From assembly GCF_000224515.1 (NCBI RefSeq), contig NZ_AGAF01000059.1:1-62653 (forward strand): a stretch of 62,653 nucleotides of DNA, in the 5' to 3' direction. The notes beneath the pieces are model-generated. The model searched no databases. It worked only from the letters and a program-made list of their open reading frames with translations, and was not told where the DNA came from. The translations under genes were made by a program, and so were the position numbers. Shown here one piece after another: positions 16,938 to 27,410 of this stretch. Origin of the DNA: Desulfosporosinus sp. OT (GTDB lineage: Bacteria > Bacillota > Desulfitobacteriia > Desulfitobacteriales > Desulfitobacteriaceae). Numbering within the stretch: the first letter of the stretch is position 1; each line of letters begins with the position of its first letter.

Positions 16938-18956
16938 TTGAGGAAAAAAAGTAAAATAAATGGAAATTACTTTTCACGTGATCGATGGGTCTATGTTGGA
17001 TTATCGTTAGTCATTCTTCTTGTATGCGGAAGGCTCATTACCCTTCAAGTAGTTCAAGCTTCTGACCTTAAAGCAAAAGGGATTGAGCGTCGAACAACCG
17101 ATCAAAGCCTTCGACCAGAAAGAGGCGCTATCTATGATGCTCAAGGCAATGTCTTAGCGCAAAGTATCCCAGTTAAGCAAATTTATGCAGACCCTAAAAC
17201 GTTGGGTGATCTGATCACTAAAAAACAATTCAAAAGCACAAAAGAGGATGTTGCCAAGGAGCTCGGTAGTATCTTAGGCATAGATACAAAGACTATCCAA
17301 GATAAACTCGATAAAAACTTATTGTGGATAAGCTTAGCGCATCAAGTGGATATCGATAAAGCGGATAAAATTATGGCCTTGAAAATTCCCGGAGTCGGAA
17401 CGACTGATGAAGAAAAACGCATTTACCCTATGGGCAACTTTGCGGCCGCAGCACTCGGGATCGTGAATCTCGACGGTCACGGAGTAGAAGGAATTGAATC
17501 GTATTATGATAACGAATTATACGGAAAACCTGGTTTTCAGTCTCAGGAACAAGATACTCGTGCACGTTCCATCCTTGATACTCTCCATCAAAACGATCCT
17601 TCAAGCCCTGGGAACTCAATAACCTTAACCTTAGATTCAACAATTCAATATTTTGTTGAACAACAGCTGGATAATATCCAGAAAACCACTAAAGCTAATT
17701 CGGTATCGATTCTAGCCATGGATCCAAAGACAGGACGTGTTTTGGGTATGGGATCCCGTCCCAGTTTTGATCCCACGAATTACTCTAAAGCCACGCCTGA
17801 AGAACGTCGCAATCTGTCGATCGCAATGTCCTATGAACCAGGATCAACCTTTAAGATAGTTACCGGATCAGCCGCTTTGGAGGAGGGTGCTATCCATCCG
17901 GATGATACTTTTGAAGATCCAGGCTACCTACGAGTTGCCCCGCGTTACATTACAAACTGGGACTCTGACCAAAAGCCGCACGGTAACCCTACGTTTACCC
18001 AAGGGATGGAGTTGTCCTCGAATGTCGTATTAGCTCAAGTAGGTCTGAAGTTAGGACTTGGTCCTTTCTATACGTATCTAAAAGCATTTGGTTTTGGCTC
18101 TAAAACAGGTATTGATATTGCAGGTGAACAAAGTGGCTTAATCCTTCCCCAAGACCAAGTTCGAGAGGCTGATCTGGCAACGATGGCGTTTGGCCAAGTT
18201 AATTCAGTTACCCAGATCCAGTTATTAACTGCCATTTCTGCGGTTGCCAATGGGGGGACACTTTATCGCCCATACATAGTTGATAAAATTACAACGCCTG
18301 ATGGCCAAGTCGTTCGACAGCAAAAGCCGACACCTGTGCGCCAGGTTATTTCTAAAGCGACTGCTTCACAAATGACGAATGTCCTTGAACACGTCGTTTC
18401 CGAAGGTACAGGACATCTGGCTCAAATCCCAGGCATTAATGTTGCTGGTAAAACGGGAACGGCTCAGAAAGTAGACCCTAAAACCGGATCATATTCAACG
18501 ACGGATTTCATTGCCTCCTTCACTGCGTTTGCTCCTGCTGAAGATCCCAAAATTGCCGTGCTGGTTACCATTGATACGCCTAAATCAGAGGAAGGCCATC
18601 AAGGCGGAACGTTAGGAGGACCTCCAACTAAGGCGATTATAGAAGGAGCCCTGCAATATTATGGTCTTCCAGTGGATAAAAATACTATGAGCACCGTCTC
18701 CATTTCTCCCAGCGATTCTGCTGTCAGACCATCGCCCAAACCGGTAACCCCTGAGCGTACACCTGTAGGCGGAGAGGTAGTTGTTCCGGATTTAACAGGC
18801 ATGACCATACGGCAGGCGGGAGAGATACTGGCAAAATCAGAGCTGCATTTCAACTTTACCGGCAGCGGCTTAGTTAATCAACAATCGCCCCTAGCTGGAA
18901 AGGTTGTGACCAAGGGTACAACCATTAATGTCAAGTTTTCTTCCCTAGTACAGTAA
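16938..18956 (+). CDS. Class B penicillin-binding protein with C-terminal PASTA domain (SpoVD/FtsI-like)
   Basis: A 672-residue transpeptidase: N-terminal anchor helix (about 17-38), PBP dimerisation domain (about 50-210), transpeptidase domain (about 250-575) and one PASTA domain (about 610-672). Catalytic motifs: Ser303-Thr-Phe-Lys306 (SxxK), Ser360-Ser-Asn362 (SxN) and Lys505-Thr-Gly (KTG). It cross-links peptidoglycan outside the membrane. A single PASTA domain and isolation from the dcw cluster resemble SpoVD-type proteins, but a vegetative role is equally possible. TTG start with GAGGGG upstream; an extended -10 (TGCTATAAT, 16904-16912) probably drives it. Confidence 0.9.
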   Translation: MRKKSKINGNYFSRDRWVYVGLSLVILLVCGRLITLQVVQASDLKAKGIERRTTDQSLRPERGAIYDAQGNVLAQSIPVKQIYADPKTLGDLITKKQFKSTKEDVAKELGSILGIDTKTIQDKLDKNLLWISLAHQVDIDKADKIMALKIPGVGTTDEEKRIYPMGNFAAAALGIVNLDGHGVEGIESYYDNELYGKPGFQSQEQDTRARSILDTLHQNDPSSPGNSITLTLDSTIQYFVEQQLDNIQKTTKANSVSILAMDPKTGRVLGMGSRPSFDPTNYSKATPEERRNLSIAMSYEPGSTFKIVTGSAALEEGAIHPDDTFEDPGYLRVAPRYITNWDSDQKPHGNPTFTQGMELSSNVVLAQVGLKLGLGPFYTYLKAFGFGSKTGIDIAGEQSGLILPQDQVREADLATMAFGQVNSVTQIQLLTAISAVANGGTLYRPYIVDKITTPDGQVVRQQKPTPVRQVISKATASQMTNVLEHVVSEGTGHLAQIPGINVAGKTGTAQKVDPKTGSYSTTDFIASFTAFAPAEDPKIAVLVTIDTPKSEEGHQGGTLGGPPTKAIIEGALQYYGLPVDKNTMSTVSISPSDSAVRPSPKPVTPERTPVGGEVVVPDLTGMTIRQAGEILAKSELHFNFTGSGLVNQQSPLAGKVVTKGTTINVKFSSLVQ

Positions 18957-19029
18957 ATCAAACGTCATTTGTTTAATTTGGGTATGCTAGGATAAGTTGT
19001 AACAATACTGAATTATGGAGGAATAAAAG

Positions 19030-20433
19030 ATGCGTCTCGACCAACAGATTGATTTAATGAAAGAAGACATAGTCTCTGCCATCCAAGCATGTATCCAGAT
19101 TAAAAGTGTCAAGGATGTTGAACACGCCGCCCCGGGTGCTCCATTCGGACCAGGAATTCAAGAAGCCTTAGAGTGGACCTTAGCATTGGGAGAGAAATTT
19201 GGCTTTACTGTCAAAAATGTTGCAGGGTATGCTGGTCATATTGAAATGGGTAGTGGGGACCTTTTGGGAATTCTGGGCCATCTCGATGTCGTTCCCGAAG
19301 GGGATGGATGGTCTGTCCCGCCCTATAGTGCAACAATCCAAGACGGGAAAATCCTAGGTCGTGGTGCTCTAGATGACAAAGGGCCATCTTTGACTGCGCT
19401 CTTTGCTATGAAGGCAATTAAAGATGCTAACATTCCATTAAATATGAGAGTACGCCTCATTTTAGGCACTGATGAGGAGTCCGGGTGGGCCGATATGGAT
19501 TATTATCTTCAAAAGGAAGAGGTACCACAAATCGGATTTGCACCGGATGCTGAGTTTCCAGTAATTCATGCCGAAAAAGGAATTCTTCATCTTGAATTAA
19601 GTAAATCTTATGCAGCATCTTTTCCCCATCTTGTGCGAGTTCAAGGTGGAGAGCGGGCCAACGTCGTTCCTGATGTTTGTGAAGTTACTTTAAAAGGGAT
19701 TGCTGACCAGGTCATTGCCAAGCAATTGAAGGCGTTCTCTTTTCCAGATGGAGTTAGTGGTGAGCTTAAAAACCAAAATAATGAACAGGTAATTACGCTG
19801 ACTTTTAAGGGTGTTGGGGCTCATGGAAGTCTGCCCCAAAAAGGTAAGAATGCTATAATTTATGCGCTGCAATTTCTTAGGACTTTACCTCTAAGCGCTG
19901 AAGAACAAGGCGCCCTTGATTTCATTTTGAAATATCCTGGCACAGGTTTTTATGGGGAAGGTTTTGGAATCGCTTTGATTGATGAACCTTCTGGCAGACT
20001 TTCGCTCAACTTGGGCATTTTAGAATTAAGTTCCGACAAGGTGAACTTTGTTCTTGATATTCGTTATCCAGTTACGTATAAGCGAGACGATGTTTTTCTT
20101 CCAATAGAAAAAATTGCTCAGAATGAGCAATATGGTATTAAGGTATTAAATCATCAGGAAGCACATCACGTACCAAAAGACAGCACCTTAGTTCAGTCTC
20201 TGCTCAAAGCTTATACGGACGTTACCGGACTCGATCCCTTTGCCTTTGCTATTGGGGGAGGAACTTATGCTAAAGCGCTTCCTCAAGGGGTCGCCTTTGG
20301 ACCCGTATTTCCCGGCGAACCGGAAGTGATTCATTGTGCCGATGAATACATCACGATCGATAACCTTCTCTTAACGACCAAAGTGTACGCCCAAGCTATA
20401 CTTAACTTAGCAGCCGACCCAGAGAATAGATAA
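19030..20433 (+). CDS. pepV: M20 family dipeptidase PepV
   Basis: A 467-residue Zn-dependent dipeptidase of the PepV/Sapep branch. Metal-binding and catalytic motifs: GHLDVVPEGDGW with His84 and Asp86, GRGALDDKGPS, and TDEESGWADMDYY with the catalytic and ligand glutamates. A C-terminal His ligand lies in EVIHCADEYI. It hydrolyses dipeptides with an unblocked N-terminus in the cytosol. GGAGG precedes the ATG. It appears monocistronic, followed by the tRNA promoter. Confidence 0.9.
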   Translation: MRLDQQIDLMKEDIVSAIQACIQIKSVKDVEHAAPGAPFGPGIQEALEWTLALGEKFGFTVKNVAGYAGHIEMGSGDLLGILGHLDVVPEGDGWSVPPYSATIQDGKILGRGALDDKGPSLTALFAMKAIKDANIPLNMRVRLILGTDEESGWADMDYYLQKEEVPQIGFAPDAEFPVIHAEKGILHLELSKSYAASFPHLVRVQGGERANVVPDVCEVTLKGIADQVIAKQLKAFSFPDGVSGELKNQNNEQVITLTFKGVGAHGSLPQKGKNAIIYALQFLRTLPLSAEEQGALDFILKYPGTGFYGEGFGIALIDEPSGRLSLNLGILELSSDKVNFVLDIRYPVTYKRDDVFLPIEKIAQNEQYGIKVLNHQEAHHVPKDSTLVQSLLKAYTDVTGLDPFAFAIGGGTYAKALPQGVAFGPVFPGEPEVIHCADEYITIDNLLLTTKVYAQAILNLAADPENR

Positions 20434-20449
20434 CAAGTATTAAAAAGGC

Positions 20450-20478
20450 TTGACTATTTTATGCTTTAGAAGTATACT
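20450..20478 (+). promoter_or_regulatory. Promoter of tRNA-Lys
   Basis: TTGACT (20450-20455), a 17-bp spacer and TATACT (20473-20478) lie directly before the tRNA at 20495. Confidence 0.8.
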
Positions 20479-20494
20479 ATTGATTGTTGTTAAC

Positions 20495-20570
20495 GCGCCA
20501 CTAGCTCAGCTGGTAGAGCATCCGACTCTTAATCGGCAGGTCCCTGGTTCGATCCCTGGGTGGCGCACCA
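20495..20570 (+). tRNA. tRNA-Lys (anticodon CTT)
   Basis: A 76-base cloverleaf with acceptor GCGCCAC pairing GTGGCGC, the D arm AGCTCAGCTGGTAGAGC, an anticodon loop CTCTTAA giving anticodon CTT, a T arm with GGTTCGATCC and an encoded 3' ACCA. It decodes AAG. Confidence 0.97.
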
Positions 20571-20586
20571 AAACGAAATATGATTT

Positions 20587-20626
20587 ATCAGGCATTTCAG
20601 AATACTGAGATGCCTGATGTTTTTTT
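20587..20626 (+). terminator. Terminator of tRNA-Lys
   Basis: ATCAGGCAT and ATGCCTGAT arms with inner TTCAG/CTGAG pairing, followed by a run of seven T. Confidence 0.85.
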
Positions 20627-20794
20627 AGGTATCTACGTTTTCTATAAGGTTATGGTCATATAATGTTGATCCGGATTTGGTGTTTCTGTAGAAATTCAAT
20701 GCTGACACGATAGGAATTATGGTACATATCGGGCCCGTTTCCCAGATTAAATGGTAAAGTTAAAAGGTAACCACCAACTAGGAGGGTTAGAGGC

Positions 20795-20890
20795 GTGACT
20801 GTGGACTCAGGTATTAGGCAATGCTATAGCTGCATATTCCCACCGCAAGTATTGTACAAAGCATGGACTGAACAGTTTGATCTAAAATAG
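20795..20890 (+). pseudogene. Possible SRPBCC/AHSA1-like gene remnant
   Basis: A 31-codon frame after AGGAGGG encodes FPPQVLYKAWTEQFDL, which resembles the start of AHSA1/SRPBCC proteins (APPEVVYRAWT). It then ends in TAG, so only the first tenth of such a gene survives. The rest of 20627-21043 shows no other gene. Confidence 0.3.
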
Positions 20891-21043
20891 AACATTTAGG
20901 AGATTGTTGATGAGCAAATAAGAATATGAAAATAAACCACCAGAAAATTTTTAAGTGTAAAAGGCAAAAAAGAATGATAAAGAGGTAACAACTGAATTAA
21001 GCTTATCAAATCTGAAAGGAATTCTATATAAGGAGACCAAATT

Positions 21044-23280
21044 ATGGAACATGAGAATATCGAAATAGTAGGTGCACGTGCGAATAACTTAAAGAATATC
21101 AGTTTGAAAATACCGAAAAAGAAAATAACAATTTTTACTGGAGTTTCAGGGTCGGGTAAGTCATCGATTGTATTTGAAACGATTGCTCAGGAGGCTGGCC
21201 GGCAATTGAATGAAACCTTTAGCAAATTTATTCAAATTTATTTACCTAAGCATGGTCATCCGGATGTTGATGCGATTGAAAACCTATCGTTAGCAATCAC
21301 TGTTGATCAAAAGAGGATAGGCGGTAATTCACGTTCAACACTCGGAACAATAACGGATATCAATCCACTAATCAGGCTATTGTTTTCACGAATCGGACAG
21401 CCGCATATTGGCCCTTCCAATTATTTTTCGTTTAATGACCCAAATGGAATGTGCAAGACCTGTGAGGGGATCGGAAGGAAAGTAACACTTGATCTTGATA
21501 AAGCTTTGGATAAAGAAAAGTCGTTAAACGAAGGGGCGATTTTGTTGCCGGGCTATAAACCTGGTAATTGGCAGTGGAAAATGTATGCCTCAACAGGCTT
21601 TTTTGATTGTGACAAGAAAATCAAGGATTATTCCAAAGAGGAATATGACAAGCTTGTATATTGTAAACCGGTAAAAATTAATTCGGCCATCGTTGAAGGA
21701 ATGAACACCACCTATGCAGGTCTTGTTGAGAGATTCATAGGTCAGAATGTCAAAACCGAGTTTGAAAAATCGGAGGCATCAAAGAAGAAAATTGAGCCAT
21801 TCGTCACTGAAAAGCAGTGCCATGATTGCGGGGGCAACGATATAACGAAAGTGTTTTATCGTCGAAGATCATGGGCTGTTCAATAGCAGATTTTTCTGCT
21901 ATGCAGGTGGATGCGCTACTGGCATTGATGCAAAAAATTGATGATAATAGCGTAAAGCCTATTATTAAAAATTTGACTGAGCGGTTGAATGATTTAATAC
22001 AGATTGGGCTAGCTTATGTAAGCTTGGATAGAGAAACTTCTACATTATCCGGTGGGGAATCACAACGTGTTAAAATGGTCAAGCACCTTACCAGCAGCTT
22101 GACGGATGTCATGTATATTTTCGATGAGCCAAGCATCGGATTACACCCCAGAGATGTGCACAGGCTTAACGAACTGCTTATAAAATTGCGTGATAAAGGC
22201 AATACGCTAATCGTAGTAGAGCATGACCCTGATGTCATAAAGGTTGCCGATTACATCGTCGATGTTGGGCCACAAGCAGGCACAAACGGCGGTAGGATCG
22301 TGTTTGAGGGCAGCTATAGCGACCTTCTGAAATCCAAGACACTTACAGGAGAATATATCGGAAGGAGCTTGCCGATTAAGAGTAAGCCAAGGACAAGTAA
22401 AGATTTCTATGAAACGAAAAAGAGTAGTCTACACAATTTGAAAAATGTCAGTTTACGAATACCTAAAGGTATATTCACTGTTGTTACAGGAGTTGCTGGC
22501 TCCGGCAAATCTACGCTTGTTAATGGTGTCTTTGCGAAGGAATTTAAAGATGCCATCATTATCGACCAGTCCGCAGTCAGTGTAAATTTACGTTCAAATC
22601 CAGCGACCTTTACTGGCATCATGGATGAAATACGTAAATTGTTTGCTGATGAAAACAAAGTAAGCGCTGGATTATTCAGTTTTAATTCAGAGGGTGCATG
22701 CGAGGCTTGTAAAGGGCGAGGTTATATAGAAACAGATCTTTCTTTCATGGATTCTGTTGAAACCATCTGTGAGGAATGCGGCGGTAAACGGTATAAGCTT
22801 GAGGCTTTGGAGTATAAGTACAATGGTAAGACCATAGTTAAAGTCCTTGATATGACCATTGCAGAAGCGGTTGAGTTTTTTGTTCAAAAAGAAATCAAAA
22901 ACAAGCTCAAGTATATAGTCGATGTCGGTCTGCATTATATGACGCTGGGACAGCCGTTAGACACCCTTTCCGGTGGAGAATGTCAACGTTTAAAGCTTGC
23001 CAAGGAATTAAGCAAAAAGGGTAATATCTATATCATGGACGAGCCTACAACTGGTTTGCATATGTCCGATATAACCGGCATTTTGACCATTATTGGCCGT
23101 CTTGTTGACAAGGGCAATACAGTTATTGTCATAGAACATAACCTCGATGTAATTCGTAATGCCGATTGGATTATTGATGTAGGTCCTGAAGGTGGCAGCA
23201 GGGGTGGACAGATTCTTTATGAAGGAACACCTGGTAACTTGAGAAACTGTAAAGAGTCGATTACTGCAAAATACTTGTAA
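21044..23280 (+). pseudogene. UvrA-like ABC ATPase (short, resistance-type), frameshifted
   Basis: Two overlapping frames (21044-21886 and 21826-23280) together encode a UvrA-like protein of about 745 residues, shorter than true UvrA (about 940) and resembling the UvrA-like proteins linked to drug resistance (DrrC type). Features: Walker A GVSGSGKSS (33-41), zinc-type CKTCEGIG and CHDCGG, two LSGGE signatures, two DEP Walker B motifs and CEACKGRG...CEECGGKRY. The break lies in a run of five G (21830-21834): a sixth G would restore CGGQRYNE. Either a real frameshift or a sequencing slip. GGAGACC precedes the ATG. Confidence 0.8.
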
Positions 23281-23334
23281 ACGAGTGGGAGTTTACTCTC
23301 CCCTGACTCCCTAAAACGCCCCCCAGATTTGAAC

Positions 23335-23705
23335 GTTGTAATTCTGCGCATCAATATCATCTTTCTATCAAAACACACCTTGAAAATACCATGCACTACT
23401 TTTGAAGCAAAGTTTTTAAGGCTCTACTTCACGTGCTGTCTGCTATCCTTTTGCACTGGTATAGGAAAAAGAAACGACTCTCTTGCCTAATATTGCAGAT
23501 TTAATTGTATTGAATTTCAGTTTCGTCTGTGCGTTAGCCCAAGAAGAAAAATCTACTTCAATCCATTCTGTGTTTGATTCACCAGACAAGCTGCTAAGCT
23601 TTTTAAGTGAGGTATCCGTTTTGCTGAGATTAACAGCGTTTACAGCTTTTAATGAAAATAAAATATCCTCTTTTTCGAGTGGTGCGAATTTATGACCGTG
23701 ATTTT
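23335..23705 (-). pseudogene. Degraded WYL-domain (YafY-type) regulator
   Basis: Read on the minus strand, one frame gives FAPLEKEDILFSLKAVNAVN, then NTEWIEVDFSSWANAQ, KSAILGKRVVSFSYTSAKG and QTAREVEP, KLCFKSSAWYFQGVF. This is the clear order of a WYL-domain regulator. At least four in-frame stops interrupt it and the N-terminal helix-turn-helix is missing. It is convergent with the UvrA-like gene. Confidence 0.7.
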
Positions 23706-23837
23706 CATATTATTGAAATCGGAGAGTCAATGGCTGTCATTGCAAGGCGGTATCTTGCTGAGGGAATTTCAGTAGAAGAAACTGCAAAAATCATTCAACA
23801 TCCAGTGGAGTTTGTTGAGATGTGCAAAGGAAATTGA
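23706..23837 (+). pseudogene. Possible C-terminal tail of an Rpn-type nuclease/transposase
   Basis: The frame reads MAVIARRYLAEGISVEETAK and ends at TGA 23837. The pattern resembles C-terminal tails of Rpn (PD-(D/E)XK) proteins. It abuts the WYL remnant on the opposite strand, suggesting a rearrangement junction near 23705. Weak assignment. Confidence 0.25.
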
Positions 23838-23846
23838 TGGAGGTCT

Positions 23847-24647
23847 TTAAAAAAAGAATACCGGCTCCTTTCGCTCTTTATACAGTTTATTTAATCGCAT
23901 TGCAGCGTCTTTGACTAGACCGGTTTTCATAGTTCTGGCGTTTTGAGGACAGTTCTTGATGCAGGCACAACACGTGATGCATTTTTCCTGATCAATCAAA
24001 TGACGATTTTCTGAATCAATAGCACCAACAGGACACCCTTCAGCACAAATTCCGCATTGCGTACACTCATTACTAATTGCTATGAAATCAACACTCCATA
24101 GCTTCGAATCTCCTCTATAGGGATAGTTGCCAGGTATATTTATATCAGAAATGTGATCGACTGATAAAACAGATAGTAGTTTTTCCTTTATTTTACGTCC
24201 AAATAATTCTGCGTGATTTAAGTCACTTGCATCAGGACGGGCTTCGGCTATCGGCGTTTTGGAACTAGAAAAGGAGTGTTCTCCAATATAGGCAGCACAG
24301 GCGATCGGCATACATCCACATTTTATCAAAATATCTTTAAGCTCAAGTAGTGCATCGTCATACACACGATTACCATAAACGACGATACATACAGCAGGTG
24401 TATTACGAGCTTTAATCGCATGTAGCCATTCAATTAAAAGTGCAGGAACTCTTCCCATATAAACTGGCACTGCAAGAACAAGTAATTCATTTTCCGATGT
24501 TTGTAATTGTTGTTTTCTCGCATCTGGTTTGGTAATATCTATTAGTTCCACGGTGCTTTGATTAATTCCGCGCGCAATACCTTGAATAATCGTTTTTGTT
24601 GTCCCCGTTGGTGAAAAACAAACTAGTTTTAGTGAATGTATTTTCAT
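23847..24647 (-). CDS. EFR1-family flavodoxin plus 2x[4Fe-4S] protein
   Basis: A 266-residue protein with an N-terminal flavodoxin-like domain (FSPTGTTKTI phosphate-binding loop, residues 11-20) and a C-terminal ferredoxin domain with clusters CTQCGICAEGCP and CITCCACIKNCP. EFR1 proteins are predicted cytosolic electron carriers; partners are unknown. ATG at 24647 follows AAAGGAGGAC. The 380 bases upstream (24648-25027) are AT-rich, then hold short frames on both strands without recognisable family matches. Confidence 0.85.
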   Translation of the reverse strand: MKIHSLKLVCFSPTGTTKTIIQGIARGINQSTVELIDITKPDARKQQLQTSENELLVLAVPVYMGRVPALLIEWLHAIKARNTPAVCIVVYGNRVYDDALLELKDILIKCGCMPIACAAYIGEHSFSSSKTPIAEARPDASDLNHAELFGRKIKEKLLSVLSVDHISDINIPGNYPYRGDSKLWSVDFIAISNECTQCGICAEGCPVGAIDSENRHLIDQEKCITCCACIKNCPQNARTMKTGLVKDAAMRLNKLYKERKEPVFFF

Positions 24648-25027
24648 GACATGTCCTCCTTTAATCTTTAGACTTTCTGTAGTTAGTAATTTTTTTTTAT
24701 TTTACAAGTTCTTCAAGAATTATAGTAATACAAATTAATTAATTATAATGTTACTAGAAGTGAAATTATACGGGTATAAATTATCCTAGATAGGATTGAT
24801 CAGCAACGCGTCGACGTACTCCTGGCTTGAGAATCAAAAGGGAGCATCGTACTACTTAAAAAAGTAGTTTGGCGACAATCGTTGCTTTGTCATTCGTACC
24901 GTTGTTGGCGGGCGCTGAAGCAGGCTGGTTGCTCGCCGGTGAGTTTGTTGCAGGCTGCAGAGGAGGGGATTCATGCCCTATGATTTTGCAGAGGGGAAAG
25001 CTGTTGGGACAGGAGGGAAGCCAGGGT

Positions 25028-25909
25028 TTAAATGGACAACCCCAGATCTTGCAGAACATAATTTAGCTCGTAAAGGAATGATTCAATATAACCATTTTTT
25101 TGAATCTTGGGTATCAAATAGTAGATTATTCTATCTGGCGGAGGATCAAGCAATTCGTGAAGAGTGATGTCTTTATTCTTAACAAGGTGGTACGCTACAG
25201 TTGCTGGAATTACAGCCCATGTATTGTTTTCATTTAAAAAATCTTCTAATAGCGACATTTGATCAAGGATTACTTTAGATCCAGCATTGGAACCAAACCA
25301 GTAGTCGTGCCATAAATCATATTCGGGATTCCACGGAAGTCGTATCTCCCGTTTTACCTCAAGCATTGAGGGATGAACCTTTTCTTCCAATTCTGATAAT
25401 CCGTTTGTGGCAAGTAGCATCTTTTCTCGAAAAGCGGGGACAGTTTCTGCTGTTCGTGAAAATTGGTTATCAGATATAAGTGCCAAATCAATTTGTCTCG
25501 ATTCAATATAGCTGTATGCTTCCCTTGAATGATGGTTATGGAAGACAAGACGGCAGTCCGGATGGTCCTTCATAAAACGGCGAAAGACAGAGGGCAAAAT
25601 ATAAGAACTAACACTACCTATTGAGGATACGTAAAACATTTTACTGTTGCCAAGATTTGTGATTTCCTGTGCCTCTAACCATACAGCCTGCCACTTCTCA
25701 GCTACCGATATGAATGCCTTGCCTTGATTTGTAAGCTCAATTGTACGTACCCCTCTTTTGCGCTCTATTAAAGAGTATCCCAACTCACTCTCTAAGGTGT
25801 GGATACGGCGGCTGAGTGCGGGTTGCGTCACGTACAGATACTTAGCTGCAGCTGTAATGCTCCCTGTTTTTATCACTGCTAGAAATGATTATATTTCCAA
25901 TTTTGTCAT
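25028..25909 (-). pseudogene. LysR-family regulator with early nonsense codon
   Basis: Full-length LysR architecture: helix-turn-helix (TGSITAAAKYLYVTQPALSR) and a substrate-binding domain ending at 25028. The natural start is ATG at 25909, preceded by AGGAG, giving MTKLEI then TAA (25891-25889), then SFLAVIKTGS. Codon 7 is thus a stop. A GTG at 25876 could restart, giving 282 residues that lack the first 11, so function may survive at a low level. A 204-base piece of the same gene recurs at 46157-46360. Confidence 0.8.
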
Positions 25910-25920
25910 ATAAATACTCC

Positions 25921-25948
25921 TATAATATAAAGTATTATTTATATTATA
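25921..25948. promoter_or_regulatory. Inverted repeat upstream of lysR (possible operator)
   Basis: TATAATATAAA (25921-25931) and TTTATATTATA (25938-25948) are perfect 11-base arms around a 6-base spacer, just upstream of the LysR start. LysR proteins bind such AT-rich dyads. The arm also contains a TATAAT. Between here and 26113 only short, broken plus-strand frames are seen. Confidence 0.45.
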
Positions 25949-26113
25949 GGAACAAAATGATCGCTGCCATAATTGCTCAAGCCCTGAGAGGATATGTAAT
26001 ACATTGAATATTCATCTTAAGAAGATGAAAGGTGTTGAAGCAGAGGTAATTATAATAGATGAAAGTTTAGGAATGTAAAAGAGTATTTGCTGTTTTGTCA
26101 CATCATTTCTATT

Positions 26114-26800
26114 CTATTCGTTTAACCGGTACGGTTTCTTATAAAGATCCTTCTTTTTCAGACCATTTTTGCGAGCCAATGTAATCCAGCCCTTGCCACC
26201 CATGAAATAGTAGAGGCGTCTTGAAAATGGAAAATCAACTCCAATACAAATAGAATCGATCGTTGTTGAATTCTCATGTTGAATATCTGCTGCGATGGAG
26301 GAAAAAGCAGACTTAAGTTTTTGTACGGATTTTTTCATAAAAGGCGCTTTTTTGGTGGCAACCATCATGGGACCCCCACCGATGAGAACGCCGAAACGGA
26401 ACTCCGCGTTTAGATGTTGGCTGAAGCTCTTGATAACTCTAACAGCCTCTAGGTTTATTTCTGGTTCGGGAAACCCACAATTAACAATAGCATATACTTT
26501 GACATGGTTTTTAATGTTTTCGCTGGCAGTGTAATAATTATGGTAATCAACTAAAAATCGTGTTAACATGCCTGGCATGCAAAAATAGTAAAGCGGAAAT
26601 GAAATAATCATGACATCTGCCTTGGCAAGCGTTTGAAAATCCTCTGTAAGGTTATGGGTTAAGAAGCTTTTTCTGACGTCTATAAATGTTTTACTAAATA
26701 GATCAGAATCGATTTGGCTTCCCGCCATTTCCAAGAATTCCTTGGAGACTGATTGTTCGTTTATCTTAGGGCTGGCGTTGATTAAAACGATATTCTTCAC
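26114..26800 (-). CDS. Flavodoxin-fold NAD(P)H oxidoreductase-like protein
   Basis: A 228-residue protein with the flavodoxin/NADPH-FMN reductase pattern: INASPKINEQSVSKEF phosphate loop (residues 7-22) and FPLYYFCMPGMLTRFLVDY. It probably binds FMN and transfers electrons in the cytosol. Its GTG start overlaps the stop of the upstream gene (GTGA), so the two were translated as a pair. The C-terminal 50 residues are basic and do not match classical flavodoxins. Confidence 0.7.
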   Translation of the reverse strand: MKNIVLINASPKINEQSVSKEFLEMAGSQIDSDLFSKTFIDVRKSFLTHNLTEDFQTLAKADVMIISFPLYYFCMPGMLTRFLVDYHNYYTASENIKNHVKVYAIVNCGFPEPEINLEAVRVIKSFSQHLNAEFRFGVLIGGGPMMVATKKAPFMKKSVQKLKSAFSSIAADIQHENSTTIDSICIGVDFPFSRRLYYFMGGKGWITLARKNGLKKKDLYKKPYRLNE

Positions 26801-27358
26801 AGCAGTCCACCTACCCTTCCAAGTTTCATTTTATTTAAGGCCATAATTGTGTTCTCGGTTGGTTCTTGATAGACCAAGACTTCAATATTTCTGCGGTGTT
26901 TTTCTGTGACATCGATGAAAAGTTGTTTATCCTCATCTGAAATCTCATCTCTGTAACCGATGATAATCTGACTGGGGTAAGAATCATACCGTGGTGGATG
27001 CATAGTAGAGCCATCAGGTCTTGTTTCGAAAAATGGCAACATATTTGGTATACCTCTATCAAATAATATTTTTGATAGTTGGGCTGAACTGCCCAAAGAT
27101 AATCGGACTGAGATAAATAACTACATCGCTGTTCATAACGCTTCGGTTGATTTGGGCCATCCGGTCGTTGATAACACATTCTCCAGGCTTTTTGATCCAG
27201 CAACCGAAGCAACCCATACAAAAGGTCAAATTCTCCGCGCTTAGTTCCATCAACTCTGTCTCAAATCCCTTTTGTTTCAAAAACTTGCCTGTCAAATCAC
27301 TAAGACTTTGATAGGCTTTAGTCAGATACTCCTGATCTGAAATCAACAAGGCTTTCAT
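26797..27358 (-). pseudogene. NADPH-dependent FMN reductase, frameshifted
   Basis: Two frames (27358-27059 and 27096-26797) join as FGQFSPTIKNII followed by DRGIPNMLPFFETRPDG, giving a flavodoxin-family FMN reductase of about 186 residues with CMGCFGCW near residue 47. One extra T in a TTT run on the minus strand (27061-27063) breaks it; removing it restores the frame. It is the first gene of a minus-strand pair and is divergent from a truncated tetR, with two TetR-type palindromes between them. Confidence 0.75.
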
Positions 27359-27378
27359 TCAATTCACTCCCTATTATT

Positions 27379-27397
27379 ATGTTTACAGTGTCAACAT
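27379..27397. promoter_or_regulatory. TetR-type operator, imperfect
   Basis: ATGTTTAC-N3-GTCAACAT, a palindrome with one mismatch, lies 21 bases from the FMN reductase start. It matches the perfect site at 27411-27431. Confidence 0.55.
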
Positions 27398-27410
27398 AAT
27401 AATAGCACTT

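Noticed and set aside
24856-25066. Overlapping frames on both strands before lysR
   Set aside because: Ala/Pro/Asn-rich minus-strand and plus-strand frames mirror each other; neither has domain signals or a convincing ribosome binding site.
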